Assembly (NCBI RefSeq): GCF_024124665.1
Contig: NZ_JAMXSB010000003.1
Coordinates: forward strand, 124,001-188,000
Source: Pleionea sp. CnH1-48
Lineage (GTDB): Bacteria > Pseudomonadota > Gammaproteobacteria > Enterobacterales > Kangiellaceae
Length of the DNA stretch: 64,000 nt
Direction: 5' to 3'
In this document: positions 9,977-19,265 of the stretch, piece by piece
Layout of the letters: each line of letters begins with the position of its first letter
Numbering within the stretch: the stretch's first letter is position 1
Program-made: the position numbers and the translations under genes
The notes under the pieces: model-generated
What the model was told of the DNA's origin: nothing
The model's input: the letters and a program-made list of their open reading frames with translations, nothing else
The model's database searches: none

Positions 9977-10581
9977 TATAGACTCGCAAAATTCTTTAGT
10001 AATTGCATGCCAAACTTGTGGCTTTTCTCGGGATGAAATTGAGCGCCATAAATATTGGATTTCTGTATAGCGGCATCAAATTCGATACCATGCTTACAGG
10101 TCAAAATCGAGTCAGATTTATCTTTAACATGTACAGCATAGGAATGAACAAAGTAAAACCTAGGTTCTTCAGGCAAGTCTTTAGTTAATGAACTAGAGCT
10201 CGACGGTAATACAAGGTTCCAGCCCATGTGAGGAACTTTAATACCATCTATGGAAGGAATCTTTGTAGCTCTTGCATCAATCCATCCGAGCCCGTCTTCT
10301 TGACCTTCTTCGCTACCGCAGGTCAGTAACTGCATCCCAAGACAAATTCCGAGAATAGGTACCTTATCCTCTAAAGCTTTCTTATCGAGAGCTTCTCGAA
10401 GTCCACTCTCATTAATTCTTATCATAGCTTTATCGAAAGCTCCAACTCCTGGGAGAAGTATTTTTTCGGCGTCGTTAACCGCAGATATATCTCCAGACAC
10501 ATGAACTTTAACGCCAATTCGCTTGAACATATTGACAATAGAGCCTAGATTGCCCATACCGTAATCGATAATTGTAATCAT
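9976..10581 (-). CDS. hisH2: HisH-like glutaminase subunit of the WbpG system
   Basis: This is a 201-residue class I glutamine amidotransferase. It opens with IIDYGMGNLGS, has the nucleophile elbow GICLGMQLL (Cys near residue 80) and ends with the His-Glu pair in FHPEKSH (near residue 183), so the catalytic triad is complete. It would release ammonia from glutamine. Its partners are the HisF-like barrel that overlaps its stop by one base (TAATG) and the WbpG-like synthetase four bases upstream. As no other histidine gene lies nearby, it belongs to the sugar-amidation trio rather than to histidine biosynthesis. Confidence 0.88.
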   Translation of the reverse strand: MITIIDYGMGNLGSIVNMFKRIGVKVHVSGDISAVNDAEKILLPGVGAFDKAMIRINESGLREALDKKALEDKVPILGICLGMQLLTCGSEEGQEDGLGWIDARATKIPSIDGIKVPHMGWNLVLPSSSSSLTKDLPEEPRFYFVHSYAVHVKDKSDSILTCKHGIEFDAAIQKSNIYGAQFHPEKSHKFGMQLLKNFASL

Positions 10582-10585
10582 AGTT

Positions 10586-11758
10586 CTAGACCTTGCTTGG
10601 AAAACAATATTTTAAATAGAAGCTCATTGGGACTAAATTTGCCTTTGCTAAAACTGCAAATAGAGGCCTTAGTCGCTCAAACCTTTTTTTGTAAGTAGGA
10701 AACTCATACCAAGATTTAGGAGGAGCCTTCATCATTTGCTCATACAACTCATCGTTCAACCCAAGTCTCTTCTGAAAATAACTAACGAGCTCTTCTTCAA
10801 TCAAAGGTTCAGTATTATAGGTTTTCCATGCATCTTCTCTAGATAACCTCCCATTTCTAGCTAGCGCAGAAAGAGTATTATTTCTAAGATCTGCACCAAA
10901 TTTTTGCGGCATATATACACTATGATAATAAGCTGTCATTCGGTTTTCTAAATGATGTCCACCATAATATTGCCAACCAAATTGTTGTTCTAAGAAACTT
11001 CTGGCATCCTCTTTATTGTAATTAATATACCAAAAAGGCCTAATTTTCCTTATCCTTGCGACTGTTGACCACCATATAAATCGGGAGAAAGTCATCAGTG
11101 GATAAGTAATCATTTTTCTTTTGCCAAATCGTTTATGGATCTCCTTGATATATTTACCGTCGAAGTAATTTCGACCAACAGGAGTTATTCCTTCTGTAAT
11201 AAAGGAATGCCCTTCCAATACATACTTAACGCCATATTTAGAGGCTGCTCGATACATGGTTTCAGCTAACGCCAGATCAGTAGAGGCTTCAATTTCAGCT
11301 ACACCAGCTAAGAAAAATGAGCGGAATATATCATCAACCTCCTTATTATCAACAACATGTGTATACAGGTCGACATCTAGAGCGCTAAGTACTTTTCGAA
11401 TATTTTGAGTAGCGATAGCGGAGTTCCATGTATTATCATAATGTACGGCTAGTGGGCGTAACCCCCATTCTTTCGCAAGATAAACCATATAGGAAGAGTC
11501 AGTACCTCCACTAACTCCAATAATGCAATCATATTTCTTTCCTTTTCCTGCTGCCTTGATTTCCCTGACAATTGACTGAATCTCTTTATTACCTTTATCT
11601 AAGCCTGTGCCATACTCATCTTTTAATTCATCGACTTGGTGGCAATAATTGCATACACCATTCGCATCAAATGATATGCCATTGACTCTTTCATCATAGA
11701 TGCAACGGCTGCACACCTTCACACCCGCACTAGTAATATCTTGATTTAATATCATCAA
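10586..11758 (-). CDS. wbpG: N-acetyl sugar amidotransferase, WbpG/PseA family
   Basis: This is a 390-residue PP-loop ATP pyrophosphatase. A zinc-ribbon-like pair of cysteine motifs, CSRC near residue 17 and CNYC near residue 36, precedes the ATP-binding loop GVSGGTDSSYM near residue 83. This layout is diagnostic of N-acetyl sugar amidotransferases such as WbpG of Pseudomonas aeruginosa and PseA of Campylobacter. They turn an acetamido group into an acetamidino group with ammonia supplied by HisH/HisF. The hisH- and hisF-like genes follow directly. It suggests an amidino-sugar, for example a ManNAc3NAmA-type residue, in the polymer. The exact sugar is inferred. Confidence 0.88.
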   Translation of the reverse strand: MMILNQDITSAGVKVCSRCIYDERVNGISFDANGVCNYCHQVDELKDEYGTGLDKGNKEIQSIVREIKAAGKGKKYDCIIGVSGGTDSSYMVYLAKEWGLRPLAVHYDNTWNSAIATQNIRKVLSALDVDLYTHVVDNKEVDDIFRSFFLAGVAEIEASTDLALAETMYRAASKYGVKYVLEGHSFITEGITPVGRNYFDGKYIKEIHKRFGKRKMITYPLMTFSRFIWWSTVARIRKIRPFWYINYNKEDARSFLEQQFGWQYYGGHHLENRMTAYYHSVYMPQKFGADLRNNTLSALARNGRLSREDAWKTYNTEPLIEEELVSYFQKRLGLNDELYEQMMKAPPKSWYEFPTYKKRFERLRPLFAVLAKANLVPMSFYLKYCFPSKV

Positions 11759-11796
11759 ATTTGACCATAATATTAAGTTAAATGAACCAAACTGAG

Positions 11797-12366
11797 TTAA
11801 ACTCGACCGATAATTTTAGCTGGATTACCTGCGGCTTTTACCCCAGCCTCAATGCTTTGATTGACAAAGCTGTTAGCACCAACGACACAACCATCCCCTA
11901 CGGTAATACCCTTAGATATAACTACATTAGGGCCGATATAACAGTTATTACCAATTCTGGTTTTCGCGTATTCATACTTCTCAGTACCACCAGAAGTTGC
12001 CCAATTAACACTATCATGAGTATAAATTTGGACATTAGCAGAGATAGAGCAATTAGAACCAATTTCAAGTCCACCACTACCATCAAGCATGACGTTAGGA
12101 CCTATCCATGTTGAATTTCCAACTGACACATCTCCTAATACAGTAGCACTATCATAAATACTAGATTTATCCCCAAAACCAAGGGCTGCTGCTCTTTGCC
12201 ATCTATCAACAAAATATTCAGACATCGGAAGAGAACGATTGTATTTACGCAGTTTATTGTCGTGTAACTCTTCAATAATTCTTAAAAAGCGCTTCAACAA
12301 CTCGACCTGCTCAGGACTTGAACAGGTTTCCAATAGTTCCGATACAATCCGGTTATCATCACTCAC
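11797..12366 (-). CDS. Hexapeptide-repeat acyltransferase
   Basis: This is a 189-residue protein with a left-handed beta-helix of imperfect hexapeptide repeats from about residue 70 to the C-terminus, for example [22 protein letters not shown] and [11 protein letters not shown]. It ends with the characteristic GNPAKIIG cap of the maltose/serine/sugar O-acetyltransferase class. A roughly 60-residue helical N-terminal extension precedes it. The GTG start overlaps the TGA of the upstream asnB copy 3 as GTGA, so the two are coupled. It probably acetylates a sugar of the repeat unit in the cytoplasm. The acceptor is not predictable. Confidence 0.82.
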   Translation of the reverse strand: MSDDNRIVSELLETCSSPEQVELLKRFLRIIEELHDNKLRKYNRSLPMSEYFVDRWQRAAALGFGDKSSIYDSATVLGDVSVGNSTWIGPNVMLDGSGGLEIGSNCSISANVQIYTHDSVNWATSGGTEKYEYAKTRIGNNCYIGPNVVISKGITVGDGCVVGANSFVNQSIEAGVKAAGNPAKIIGRV

Positions 12367-14228
12367 TTCAAAAATTTCCTACACCATTCCTCAACATTAA
12401 GGAGCGACCAGATCAGCAACCGCCTATTTAACTCACCGGACAAATGTTGATTGACCAACCTTTCAACTTCTTTTCTATCCATGAAGTCATAAATCATTGC
12501 ATTACTATCTAGCAATTTAGCTCGAACATAATCGATGCTTTCACCTTTAAACCAAGATGCATCAGGAGAAGAAAATCCCTGCTTTTCTCTATTTGTCACC
12601 ACTTCGGGAATATATTTCTGCATTGCCTTTCTTAAAAGCAGTTTGCCATCTTTTGTTCTTTGGAAGAACTTTTGAACTTCGTTCTCATCGACGCTAATAA
12701 CTTTGTCTAAATTACCTAGCTTATGCTTTACGGGTACGCTCATGGCAAAATCGACAAGATCATTATCCATGAAAGGTACTCGTGACTCTAAGCTATGAGC
12801 CATACTTAATTTGTCTTCAACAACAAACAATCCATGAAGGAAAGTTTTAGCCTCAAAATATAGAGAATGATTAATATAGTCTTCCGGTTTGGTAAGATTA
12901 TGCGCATGATGATGAAAGGTATCCCGCATAATATCTCTTGTCCAAACACCTTCAACATCTCCTTTAATAGGAGAAAATACTTTGTGAATGTCCTTGTTAT
13001 CAATTAGTCGTTGCCAGAAAAGATAATACTTGTCGATATAATGCTCAAAATCATCGTTAACTACAGCTCGATAATATCTCCAAGGATAACCTGCGAAAAG
13101 CTCATCACCACCCGCACCAGAAAGAACAACTTTACCAAATTTGGAAGCTAATTTTGCTGCGTAAAAATTAGGGTAACTTTGGCCAACACGAGGCTCTTCT
13201 AGGTGCCATACCAAGTCGGACATACATCTTTCCATATCTCCAGCTTTAAGCACCATTTCATAGTGTTCAGTTCTAAACACATAAGACATATGTTCTGCTT
13301 TAGCACGCTCATCGAATGAGAGCTCCATTCCAGATGCAGAACTCATATCAAAACCAACAGTAAACGTTTTGATATAGGGTAGTTGTTGAGCGGCAAGTGC
13401 AGTAAGAGTACCAGAGTCCATTCCACCACTTAAATAAGAAGAAACTTCCACATCACTTACAAGTTGGCGGCTAACAGCTTGAACCATTAGTCGATCAAGC
13501 TCTTCAATGTATTCTTCTTCAGTCAAGGGTGTTTCTGGCTCAGAGAAATTGTAATCCCAGTATATTTCGATACGAGGAGCTTTATGTCTATTCGGACTTA
13601 AACGAAGAAATGAGCCAGCAGGTAAAATACTAACATCTTTATGTAAAGTTTGTTCAGTCAAGAAATTTTGAAATGTGAAGTACTCAATAAGAGCAGGCTT
13701 GTTCAATTCCGCGTTAGCATCGGGATGTGCCATGATAGCTTTTATTTCAGAACCGAATAGGAATGTGTTTCCCTGGGTACTATAGTAAACAGGCTTAACA
13801 CCATATCTATCTCTGGCGATAAAGAGCTCTTGCTCAGCTCTGTCCCATATAGCCAGTGCAAACATTCCATTAAATTTGAGAAAAGCGTTTTCCCGCCATT
13901 CTCGAAACGCATTGAGCACAACCTCAGTATCAGTTTTTGATTTAAAACGATATCCTTTTGCCTCTAACTCAACGCGCAACTCTTTAAAGTTATAAATTTC
14001 ACCATTATAAGATAATATGTATCGATTATCTTCCGACATCATCGGTTGATGGCCTGCGGGAGACAAATCAATGATTGCCAGCCGACGATGGCCAATACCG
14101 ACATTATTTTCTATCCACTCACCTTCTCCATCAGGCCCTCTATGCCTGATAGCATCAGTCATCCTTTTTAATGCAATAGCCGATGATGGCTTATTATCAA
14201 GATGAATGACTCCCGCAATACCACACAT
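12363..14228 (-). CDS. asnB: AsnB-type glutamine-dependent amidotransferase (copy 3)
   Basis: This 621-residue protein starts MCGIAGV with Cys2 as nucleophile. [11 protein letters not shown] and YNGEIYN belong to the glutaminase domain. The synthetase loop reads [10 protein letters not shown] near residue 266, differing from the LSGGVDSS of copies 1 and 2: Val to Met, and the last Ser to Gly. This may reflect a different acceptor, as such deviations occur in AsnB relatives that do not use aspartate. It follows the DegT aminotransferase with no gap (TAA then ATG) and is coupled to the acyltransferase. I infer a sugar-modifying amidotransferase. Confidence 0.85.
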   Translation of the reverse strand: MCGIAGVIHLDNKPSSAIALKRMTDAIRHRGPDGEGEWIENNVGIGHRRLAIIDLSPAGHQPMMSEDNRYILSYNGEIYNFKELRVELEAKGYRFKSKTDTEVVLNAFREWRENAFLKFNGMFALAIWDRAEQELFIARDRYGVKPVYYSTQGNTFLFGSEIKAIMAHPDANAELNKPALIEYFTFQNFLTEQTLHKDVSILPAGSFLRLSPNRHKAPRIEIYWDYNFSEPETPLTEEEYIEELDRLMVQAVSRQLVSDVEVSSYLSGGMDSGTLTALAAQQLPYIKTFTVGFDMSSASGMELSFDERAKAEHMSYVFRTEHYEMVLKAGDMERCMSDLVWHLEEPRVGQSYPNFYAAKLASKFGKVVLSGAGGDELFAGYPWRYYRAVVNDDFEHYIDKYYLFWQRLIDNKDIHKVFSPIKGDVEGVWTRDIMRDTFHHHAHNLTKPEDYINHSLYFEAKTFLHGLFVVEDKLSMAHSLESRVPFMDNDLVDFAMSVPVKHKLGNLDKVISVDENEVQKFFQRTKDGKLLLRKAMQKYIPEVVTNREKQGFSSPDASWFKGESIDYVRAKLLDSNAMIYDFMDRKEVERLVNQHLSGELNRRLLIWSLLNVEEWCRKFLK

Positions 14229-15374
14229 TTATGCAAGCTCTCTCAAAACACGAACAACATATCGATAGTCTTCTTCACTCATTCTATTGTGCAAAGGAAT
14301 TGCCATTGTGTTGTTATTGCAATCACGAGCTCCAGGATAGTCGTCTTCGTGAATATCAAACATCTCTTTATAGACATTCAGCATATGCACTGCATGAGTT
14401 CCAGGTCGAGTTGAAACACCTCGCTCTTGCAAAATCTCCATAATCTCATTTCGGCTCATAGGGGCTAGCTCAGGATCAACATAGGTCACAAATGACTGCC
14501 ATCCATGTCGACCATTACTTGGTTCTCTCGGTAACTTTAACCAAGAAATATTAGCGAGCTCGTTCCTGTAAAACTCAGCCCACTTCGCGCGCTCTTCGAT
14601 AAATGACTCAAGCTTTGGTAGCTGGATCAACCCAACAGAGCCTTGTAGATCAGTCATTCGATAATTAAAACCAACCATATTGAAATCAGGCAAAATATAA
14701 GGCTTAGGACCTTTATGACGCTGCTCTTCCGACATGGTGGCTCCGTGATTTCGCAACTGGTCCATCACAGTATTCAACTCGGTGTTGTTACTAGTAACCA
14801 TTCCTCCTTCGCCCGTTGTAACAGACTTTCTCGGATGGAAAGAGAAAGAAGCCGCATCACCAAGCCCACCTGCATATGTTCCTTTATAAATGGCTCCGGC
14901 AGCACAAGCAGCATCTTCTAGAATCATAATGCCTTTGGGCAAGACCTTCTTGATCTCGTCCATATCTGCGCATAAGCCAAAAAGATGTACAGGTATAATA
15001 GCTTTCGTTTTATCCGTAATCTTATCTGCTATCTTTGTTGGATCAATGTTAAATGTGTCACGACATACATCAACAAAAACTGGTTTTGCTCCAAGGTGTG
15101 CTACAACATTGGCCGTCGCCACCCAAGTGAAAGCAGGAACTAATACCTCATCTCCAGGGCCGATACCCATTGCGGCTAACGCCAAATGGAGTCCAGTAGT
15201 ACATGACGTAACTGCCAAGGCATGTTCGACCTGATGCATCTCGGCAAATAGCTTCTCAAACTCACTGACCTTCGGCCCTTGAGTTAACCATCCACTCATA
15301 ATAGATTCTTTGATGGCGAGCCATTCCTCTTCTCCCGTTACAGGCAAAGCTATGGCAATATTTCTCTTTTCCAT
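14229..15374 (-). CDS. DegT/DnrJ/EryC1/StrS sugar aminotransferase
   Basis: This is a 381-residue PLP enzyme of the sugar aminotransferase family. SCTTGLHLAL near residue 57, EDAACAAG near 170 and the Schiff-base lysine in FHPRKSVTTGEGG near 195 are present. I choose the ATG at 15374 (MEKRNIALP), preceded by AAGGGG, rather than the GTG/ATG at 15404, which would overlap the epimerase gene. It transfers an amino group from glutamate to a keto-sugar nucleotide. The epimerase/dehydratase immediately upstream is the likely partner producing that keto sugar. It is a second aminotransferase of the locus, distinct from the WbpE-like one. Confidence 0.88.
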   Translation of the reverse strand: MEKRNIAIALPVTGEEEWLAIKESIMSGWLTQGPKVSEFEKLFAEMHQVEHALAVTSCTTGLHLALAAMGIGPGDEVLVPAFTWVATANVVAHLGAKPVFVDVCRDTFNIDPTKIADKITDKTKAIIPVHLFGLCADMDEIKKVLPKGIMILEDAACAAGAIYKGTYAGGLGDAASFSFHPRKSVTTGEGGMVTSNNTELNTVMDQLRNHGATMSEEQRHKGPKPYILPDFNMVGFNYRMTDLQGSVGLIQLPKLESFIEERAKWAEFYRNELANISWLKLPREPSNGRHGWQSFVTYVDPELAPMSRNEIMEILQERGVSTRPGTHAVHMLNVYKEMFDIHEDDYPGARDCNNNTMAIPLHNRMSEEDYRYVVRVLRELA

Positions 15375-15385
15375 AATAGTGCCCC

Positions 15386-16351
15386 TTAATCTTTCTCTCG
15401 CCACGCAATCAAATTAAGCAACCCTTCTCTTAAAGAATCTTTATATTCAAAAGCAAGATCCCTTTTGGCTTTTTCTGGGCATCCAATACGATTTTGAACT
15501 AAACGACGAGCATCTTCTGGAGCATAAGGTTTATAAGTTACCTCTAGATCTGATTGTTTAAGATCCAAAATCAAATCACATAATTCTCTAATGCTTGTTT
15601 GAACGCCAGTGCCGACATTATAAAACTCATCGGTTACGGTTGCTTGCATCGCGAGAACATTGCTTCTAGCAACATCCTGAACAGAAACAAAATCATATGC
15701 CTGAGAACCGTCTCCATTAATCGTGGGAGATTCATTAGCGTCAATTTTGTTCAACATAATAGGTACAACACCAGTATAAGCTGCGGTTTGATCTTGATGC
15801 GGACCGTATACATTCATGTAACGCAGCCCTACATAATCTAAACCAAATCGATCATGAGTTGCACGACACATTGCTTCGCCTGCAATTTTCGTTGCGCCAT
15901 AAAAGTTTTTGTTATTAAAAGGATGCTCTTCTGTCATAGGAACATTAACTGCATCACCATAAACAGATGCTGAAGATGAATAAACAAGTCTCTCAATATT
16001 ATTTTTAACACAAGCCTCTAACACATTGTACGTACCCTGAATATTTACATCAAAGGCAGTTCTCGGATAATCCTTACAATGCAGCAACCACATAGCAGCT
16101 AAATGAAAAACACCATCCATACCATTCATGGCATCATTAAGAATATCTATTTCTCGTACATCACCACCATGGGGATACAGTGAGCAACGGCTATCTTTTA
16201 AGTATTCCTCAATATATTCTCGTTTACCTCGAGCAAAGTTATCATAGATAACAACTTCGGCGACATCAGTCTTAAGTAATTCAGCAACAACATGGCTGCC
16301 AATAAAACCAGCGCCGCCGATCACCAGCATTTTCTTTCCAGATAAGTTCAT
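15386..16351 (-). CDS. NAD-dependent sugar-nucleotide epimerase/dehydratase
   Basis: This 321-residue extended short-chain dehydrogenase has the NAD motif GGAGFIGSH at residues 11-19, the SSSASVYG block near 125 and the catalytic Tyr-x3-Lys in FYGATK near 150. It resembles UDP-glucose/UDP-GlcNAc 4-epimerases and related decarboxylases of polysaccharide loci more than RmlB or WbpM. It stands between the FAD oxidoreductase and the DegT aminotransferase, so it probably supplies the substrate of the latter. Whether it epimerises at C4 or makes a 4-keto sugar cannot be told from motifs. Confidence 0.85.
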   Translation of the reverse strand: MNLSGKKMLVIGGAGFIGSHVVAELLKTDVAEVVIYDNFARGKREYIEEYLKDSRCSLYPHGGDVREIDILNDAMNGMDGVFHLAAMWLLHCKDYPRTAFDVNIQGTYNVLEACVKNNIERLVYSSSASVYGDAVNVPMTEEHPFNNKNFYGATKIAGEAMCRATHDRFGLDYVGLRYMNVYGPHQDQTAAYTGVVPIMLNKIDANESPTINGDGSQAYDFVSVQDVARSNVLAMQATVTDEFYNVGTGVQTSIRELCDLILDLKQSDLEVTYKPYAPEDARRLVQNRIGCPEKAKRDLAFEYKDSLREGLLNLIAWREKD

Positions 16352-16368
16352 ATTAAATGCTCCAAATT

Positions 16369-17565
16369 CTAACTATCTAATTCATTAACAATATAATCTG
16401 CCACGGCAAAAGAGCTAGTAAAGGCTGGCGAGATTGAATTTAATACATGTAAGGACTTTTTACCTCTTTCAAGTAAAAAATCCATTTCAAGTTTGTTTTT
16501 CTTCGTATTAATTAATTGGGGACGAATACCAACCTTAGGCGTTTTCTCAATCCAGTCAGGCTTTAGTTCGTCGATAAGTAAAGCAGCAGAATCAAGAAAC
16601 CCGCTTTTCGATAAATGAGGTAGTTCTTTGTGAACCAATCGCCTAAAATTTTGTACGTTCTTCATATACAACATGGATAAGTGCCATAAAACAGAAGCAG
16701 ACTCTCCTAACGAAACTCCTCCTAGGAGAGAATAGTTCTCTCGGCCTAAAGCGGGTATTGCGGTTGGGCCAATGTATACATCTCCAGTAATAACTCGAGT
16801 GAAATGAATGCCTAAAAATGGAAGCTCGGGATCAGGAACAGGATATATACTACCTTTCACTCGAAAAGCATGCTCACTTGACAATTTATAGTACAGCCCC
16901 TTAAAGGGTACTAACTTATATTCATCTCCAACACCAACCATCTTAGCAACTTTGTCAGCAAATGCTCCTGATGCATTGATAAGCTGATCGTAGTGATATG
17001 TATGATTATTCGTTGTAAGCTTGCCTACTGCATCATCAATAGATATCACTTCTTCTCCAAGAACTATCGAAACACCTCGGTCACTTAGTTCTTTTTTTAA
17101 AGAGTGAAGAACGGATACGCTGTCGATCACCGCTGTATCTTTGCAGTATATCCCTCCCCATTGCGATTTCGCGTGAGGTTCAATTTTACGAATACACTTT
17201 TCATCGAGTAATTCCGCAGAGATGCCATTAGCTTTCGCGTTATCCATTAATTTTGATAAACCGCGAGCATTATCCTCCGACCTAGCAACAATTACTTTGC
17301 CATCTTTTCTAACATCAATATTATTTTCCTGCGCATAATTGAATAGAGCATTAGCCCCTCTCCGGCAGAACTTTGCTTTAAGAGTTTCAGCAGGATAATA
17401 AATTCCTGTATGCAGAACTCCACTGTTTCTTCCACTTGCATGAACGCCTAGTGAGCTTTCCTTTTCTAGAATAAGAACTTTTACTTTAGGCCAGAGCATT
17501 AGAATTCGTCTAGCAATAGTTAGCCCAACAATACCTGCACCAACAATAACAAAATCGAACTTCAA
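16369..17565 (-). CDS. FAD-dependent oxidoreductase of the L-2-hydroxyglutarate oxidase (LhgO) family
   Basis: This 398-residue protein has the dinucleotide-binding motif VIVGAGIVGLTIA at residues 6-18 and the LhgO-type block SGRNSGVLHTGIYY near residue 45, followed by a DAO-like fold. LhgO proteins oxidise L-2-hydroxyglutarate to 2-oxoglutarate and pass electrons to the quinone pool at the inner membrane. Such a gene is unusual inside a polysaccharide locus. It is four genes after a WbpB-like dehydrogenase, a family reported to recycle its NADH by reducing 2-oxoglutarate to 2-hydroxyglutarate. I infer that it regenerates 2-oxoglutarate for WbpB, and possibly for the glutamate used by WbpE. 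Oxidation of a sugar substrate is the alternative. Confidence 0.75.
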   Translation of the reverse strand: MKFDFVIVGAGIVGLTIARRILMLWPKVKVLILEKESSLGVHASGRNSGVLHTGIYYPAETLKAKFCRRGANALFNYAQENNIDVRKDGKVIVARSEDNARGLSKLMDNAKANGISAELLDEKCIRKIEPHAKSQWGGIYCKDTAVIDSVSVLHSLKKELSDRGVSIVLGEEVISIDDAVGKLTTNNHTYHYDQLINASGAFADKVAKMVGVGDEYKLVPFKGLYYKLSSEHAFRVKGSIYPVPDPELPFLGIHFTRVITGDVYIGPTAIPALGRENYSLLGGVSLGESASVLWHLSMLYMKNVQNFRRLVHKELPHLSKSGFLDSAALLIDELKPDWIEKTPKVGIRPQLINTKKNKLEMDFLLERGKKSLHVLNSISPAFTSSFAVADYIVNELDS

Positions 17566-17570
17566 ACTAT

Positions 17571-18677
17571 CTACTCCGCTAGCACACTGGTCACTTTATC
17601 AATTTCTTCATCACTCAAATAAGGATGCATGGGTAGACTGACTACCTGTTTTGCAAGAGCTTCCGCTTGAGGGCATTCAGCATTTTCCTTGCCCAAATGT
17701 TTAAAAGCTGTTTGCTCATGCATACATGTACGGTAATAAACCATGCTCGGAATATTGGCCACAGATAACTTATCAATCATTGCGTCTCTGCTGCTAACGG
17801 TCAACGTATATTGAGCCCATGAGCTAACCATTTCATCAGGCACTTGAGGCGTAGAATATAAAGAACTTAAAGCTAAGGTGTATTTATCGGCCACTTTGTT
17901 GCGTAATTTTATTTCTTCAGGAAATACTTGCAACTTTTCCAATAGTATTGCTGCCTGGATAGTATCTAGGCGACTATTAACGCCAACTCGGACATTATCA
18001 TACTTGTCACTTCCTTTTCCATGGACTCGCAATGATTTTACGATTGAGGCTAGCTCATCATTACTGGTAAATATTGCACCACCATCTCCATAGCAACCTA
18101 AAGGCTTCGCAGGGAAAAAGCTTGTTGTTGCAATATCTCCGAAACTTCCGGCTCTTTTGCCGTTAATCTCTCCACCGAACCCCTGAGCTGCATCCTCAAT
18201 TAATAGCAGGTCATATTTTTCGATAATTTTCTGAAGCTCGGGATAATTAGCAGGTAAACCAAAAAGATCCACCGCAATGACCGCTTTGGGAGTTAACTCC
18301 TCTTGCTCAAGGATGGTCTTTATTTTTTTATCCAAATCTTGGGGGCACATATTAAATGTAGACAGTTCTGAGTCAACAAAAACAGGGGTTGCACCGCACA
18401 GAGCAATGACTTCAGCAGTAGCAAAAAAAGTAAAAGTTGGACAAAAAACAGCATCTCCAGGCTTAACGCCAAGGGCCATCAAACTTAATTGCAATGCATC
18501 AGTACCATTTGCACAACCTATTGCGTATTTAGTTCCAGCAAATTCCGCTAATCTCTCTTCTAACTCATAGACTTCAGGCCCCATTATGAAGCCGCCGTGA
18601 CTGAGTACAGTCTTAATTCTATTGTCAATTTTTTCTTGCAGGGTTCGGTACTGAGCTTTCAAATCGATAAACTGCAC
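17571..18677 (-). CDS. wbpE: WbpE-like UDP-3-keto-GlcNAcA aminotransferase
   Basis: This is a 368-residue PLP-dependent DegT-family aminotransferase beginning FIDLKAQY, the typical WbpE/WlbC opening. The lysine that binds PLP is in FFPAKPLGCYGDGG near residue 185; CANGTDALQL near 55 and EDAAQGFGG near 160 are further landmarks. In Pseudomonas aeruginosa WbpE aminates UDP-3-keto-GlcNAcA made by WbpB, using glutamate, and WbpD acetylates the product. Here it directly follows wbpD- and wbpB-like genes with 2-base gaps, so the assignment rests on both sequence and context. Confidence 0.88.
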   Translation of the reverse strand: MQFIDLKAQYRTLQEKIDNRIKTVLSHGGFIMGPEVYELEERLAEFAGTKYAIGCANGTDALQLSLMALGVKPGDAVFCPTFTFFATAEVIALCGATPVFVDSELSTFNMCPQDLDKKIKTILEQEELTPKAVIAVDLFGLPANYPELQKIIEKYDLLLIEDAAQGFGGEINGKRAGSFGDIATTSFFPAKPLGCYGDGGAIFTSNDELASIVKSLRVHGKGSDKYDNVRVGVNSRLDTIQAAILLEKLQVFPEEIKLRNKVADKYTLALSSLYSTPQVPDEMVSSWAQYTLTVSSRDAMIDKLSVANIPSMVYYRTCMHEQTAFKHLGKENAECPQAEALAKQVVSLPMHPYLSDEEIDKVTSVLAE

Positions 18678-18679
18678 TG

Positions 18680-19264
18680 TTACTCTCCAGTCTTAAATAA
18701 GTTGCCATCCTTAAGCTCATAAACAGAGTTGGTATTTTCGCAAACAACCTTTGCATTACCGCTGAGGGGCAAGTCTAGTTGTTGTCCATACTCACTCATC
18801 CAACCAATTTGTTTTGCAGGGACGCCAACCACTAACGCGTAAGGCTTAACATCTTTGTTAACAACAGCCCCAGCCCCTACAAAAGCATACTCACCTATTG
18901 TCGTCCCACAAACAATAGTGCAATTAGCCCCTAATGTAGCTCCTTTCTTAACAAGTGTATCTAAGTATTCATCTTTTCTCTCAATTCCTGAGCGAGGGTT
19001 ATAGACATTAGTAAAGACCATACTAGGGCCGCAGAAAACTTCTTCTTCTAAGTGCACATTATCATAAACAGAAACGTTATTTTGAATCTTGCACTTATTT
19101 CCTATCGTAACTTTATTACCTACAAAAACATTTTGTCCAAGAGATACTTCTTCTCCAATTTTTGCGCCACCGCAAACATGAACAAAATGCCAAACTCTTG
19201 AGCGAGCTCCTATCACAGCCCCTTCATCAACGATTGCACTTTCATGCTTAAAATATTCTTGCAT
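18680..19264 (-). CDS. wbpD: WbpD-like UDP-GlcNAc(3NH2)A N-acetyltransferase
   Basis: This is a 194-residue left-handed beta-helix acetyltransferase. Hexapeptide turns run from about residue 10 to 150 ([31 protein letters not shown]). The [17 protein letters not shown] and YNPRS segments are typical of WbpD/WlbB. It would acetylate the 3-amino group of UDP-2-acetamido-3-amino-2,3-dideoxy-glucuronate with acetyl-CoA. The gene is one base from wbpB and two bases from wbpE, forming the B-D-E block of the diacetamido-uronic acid pathway. Confidence 0.88.
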   Translation of the reverse strand: MQEYFKHESAIVDEGAVIGARSRVWHFVHVCGGAKIGEEVSLGQNVFVGNKVTIGNKCKIQNNVSVYDNVHLEEEVFCGPSMVFTNVYNPRSGIERKDEYLDTLVKKGATLGANCTIVCGTTIGEYAFVGAGAVVNKDVKPYALVVGVPAKQIGWMSEYGQQLDLPLSGNAKVVCENTNSVYELKDGNLFKTGE

Positions 19265-19265
19265 G

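Noticed and set aside
9206-10581. Part of the histidine biosynthesis operon
   Set aside because: Only hisH- and hisF-like genes are present, HisF lacks the catalytic Asp11, and a WbpG-family gene is directly linked; sugar amidation explains the trio.
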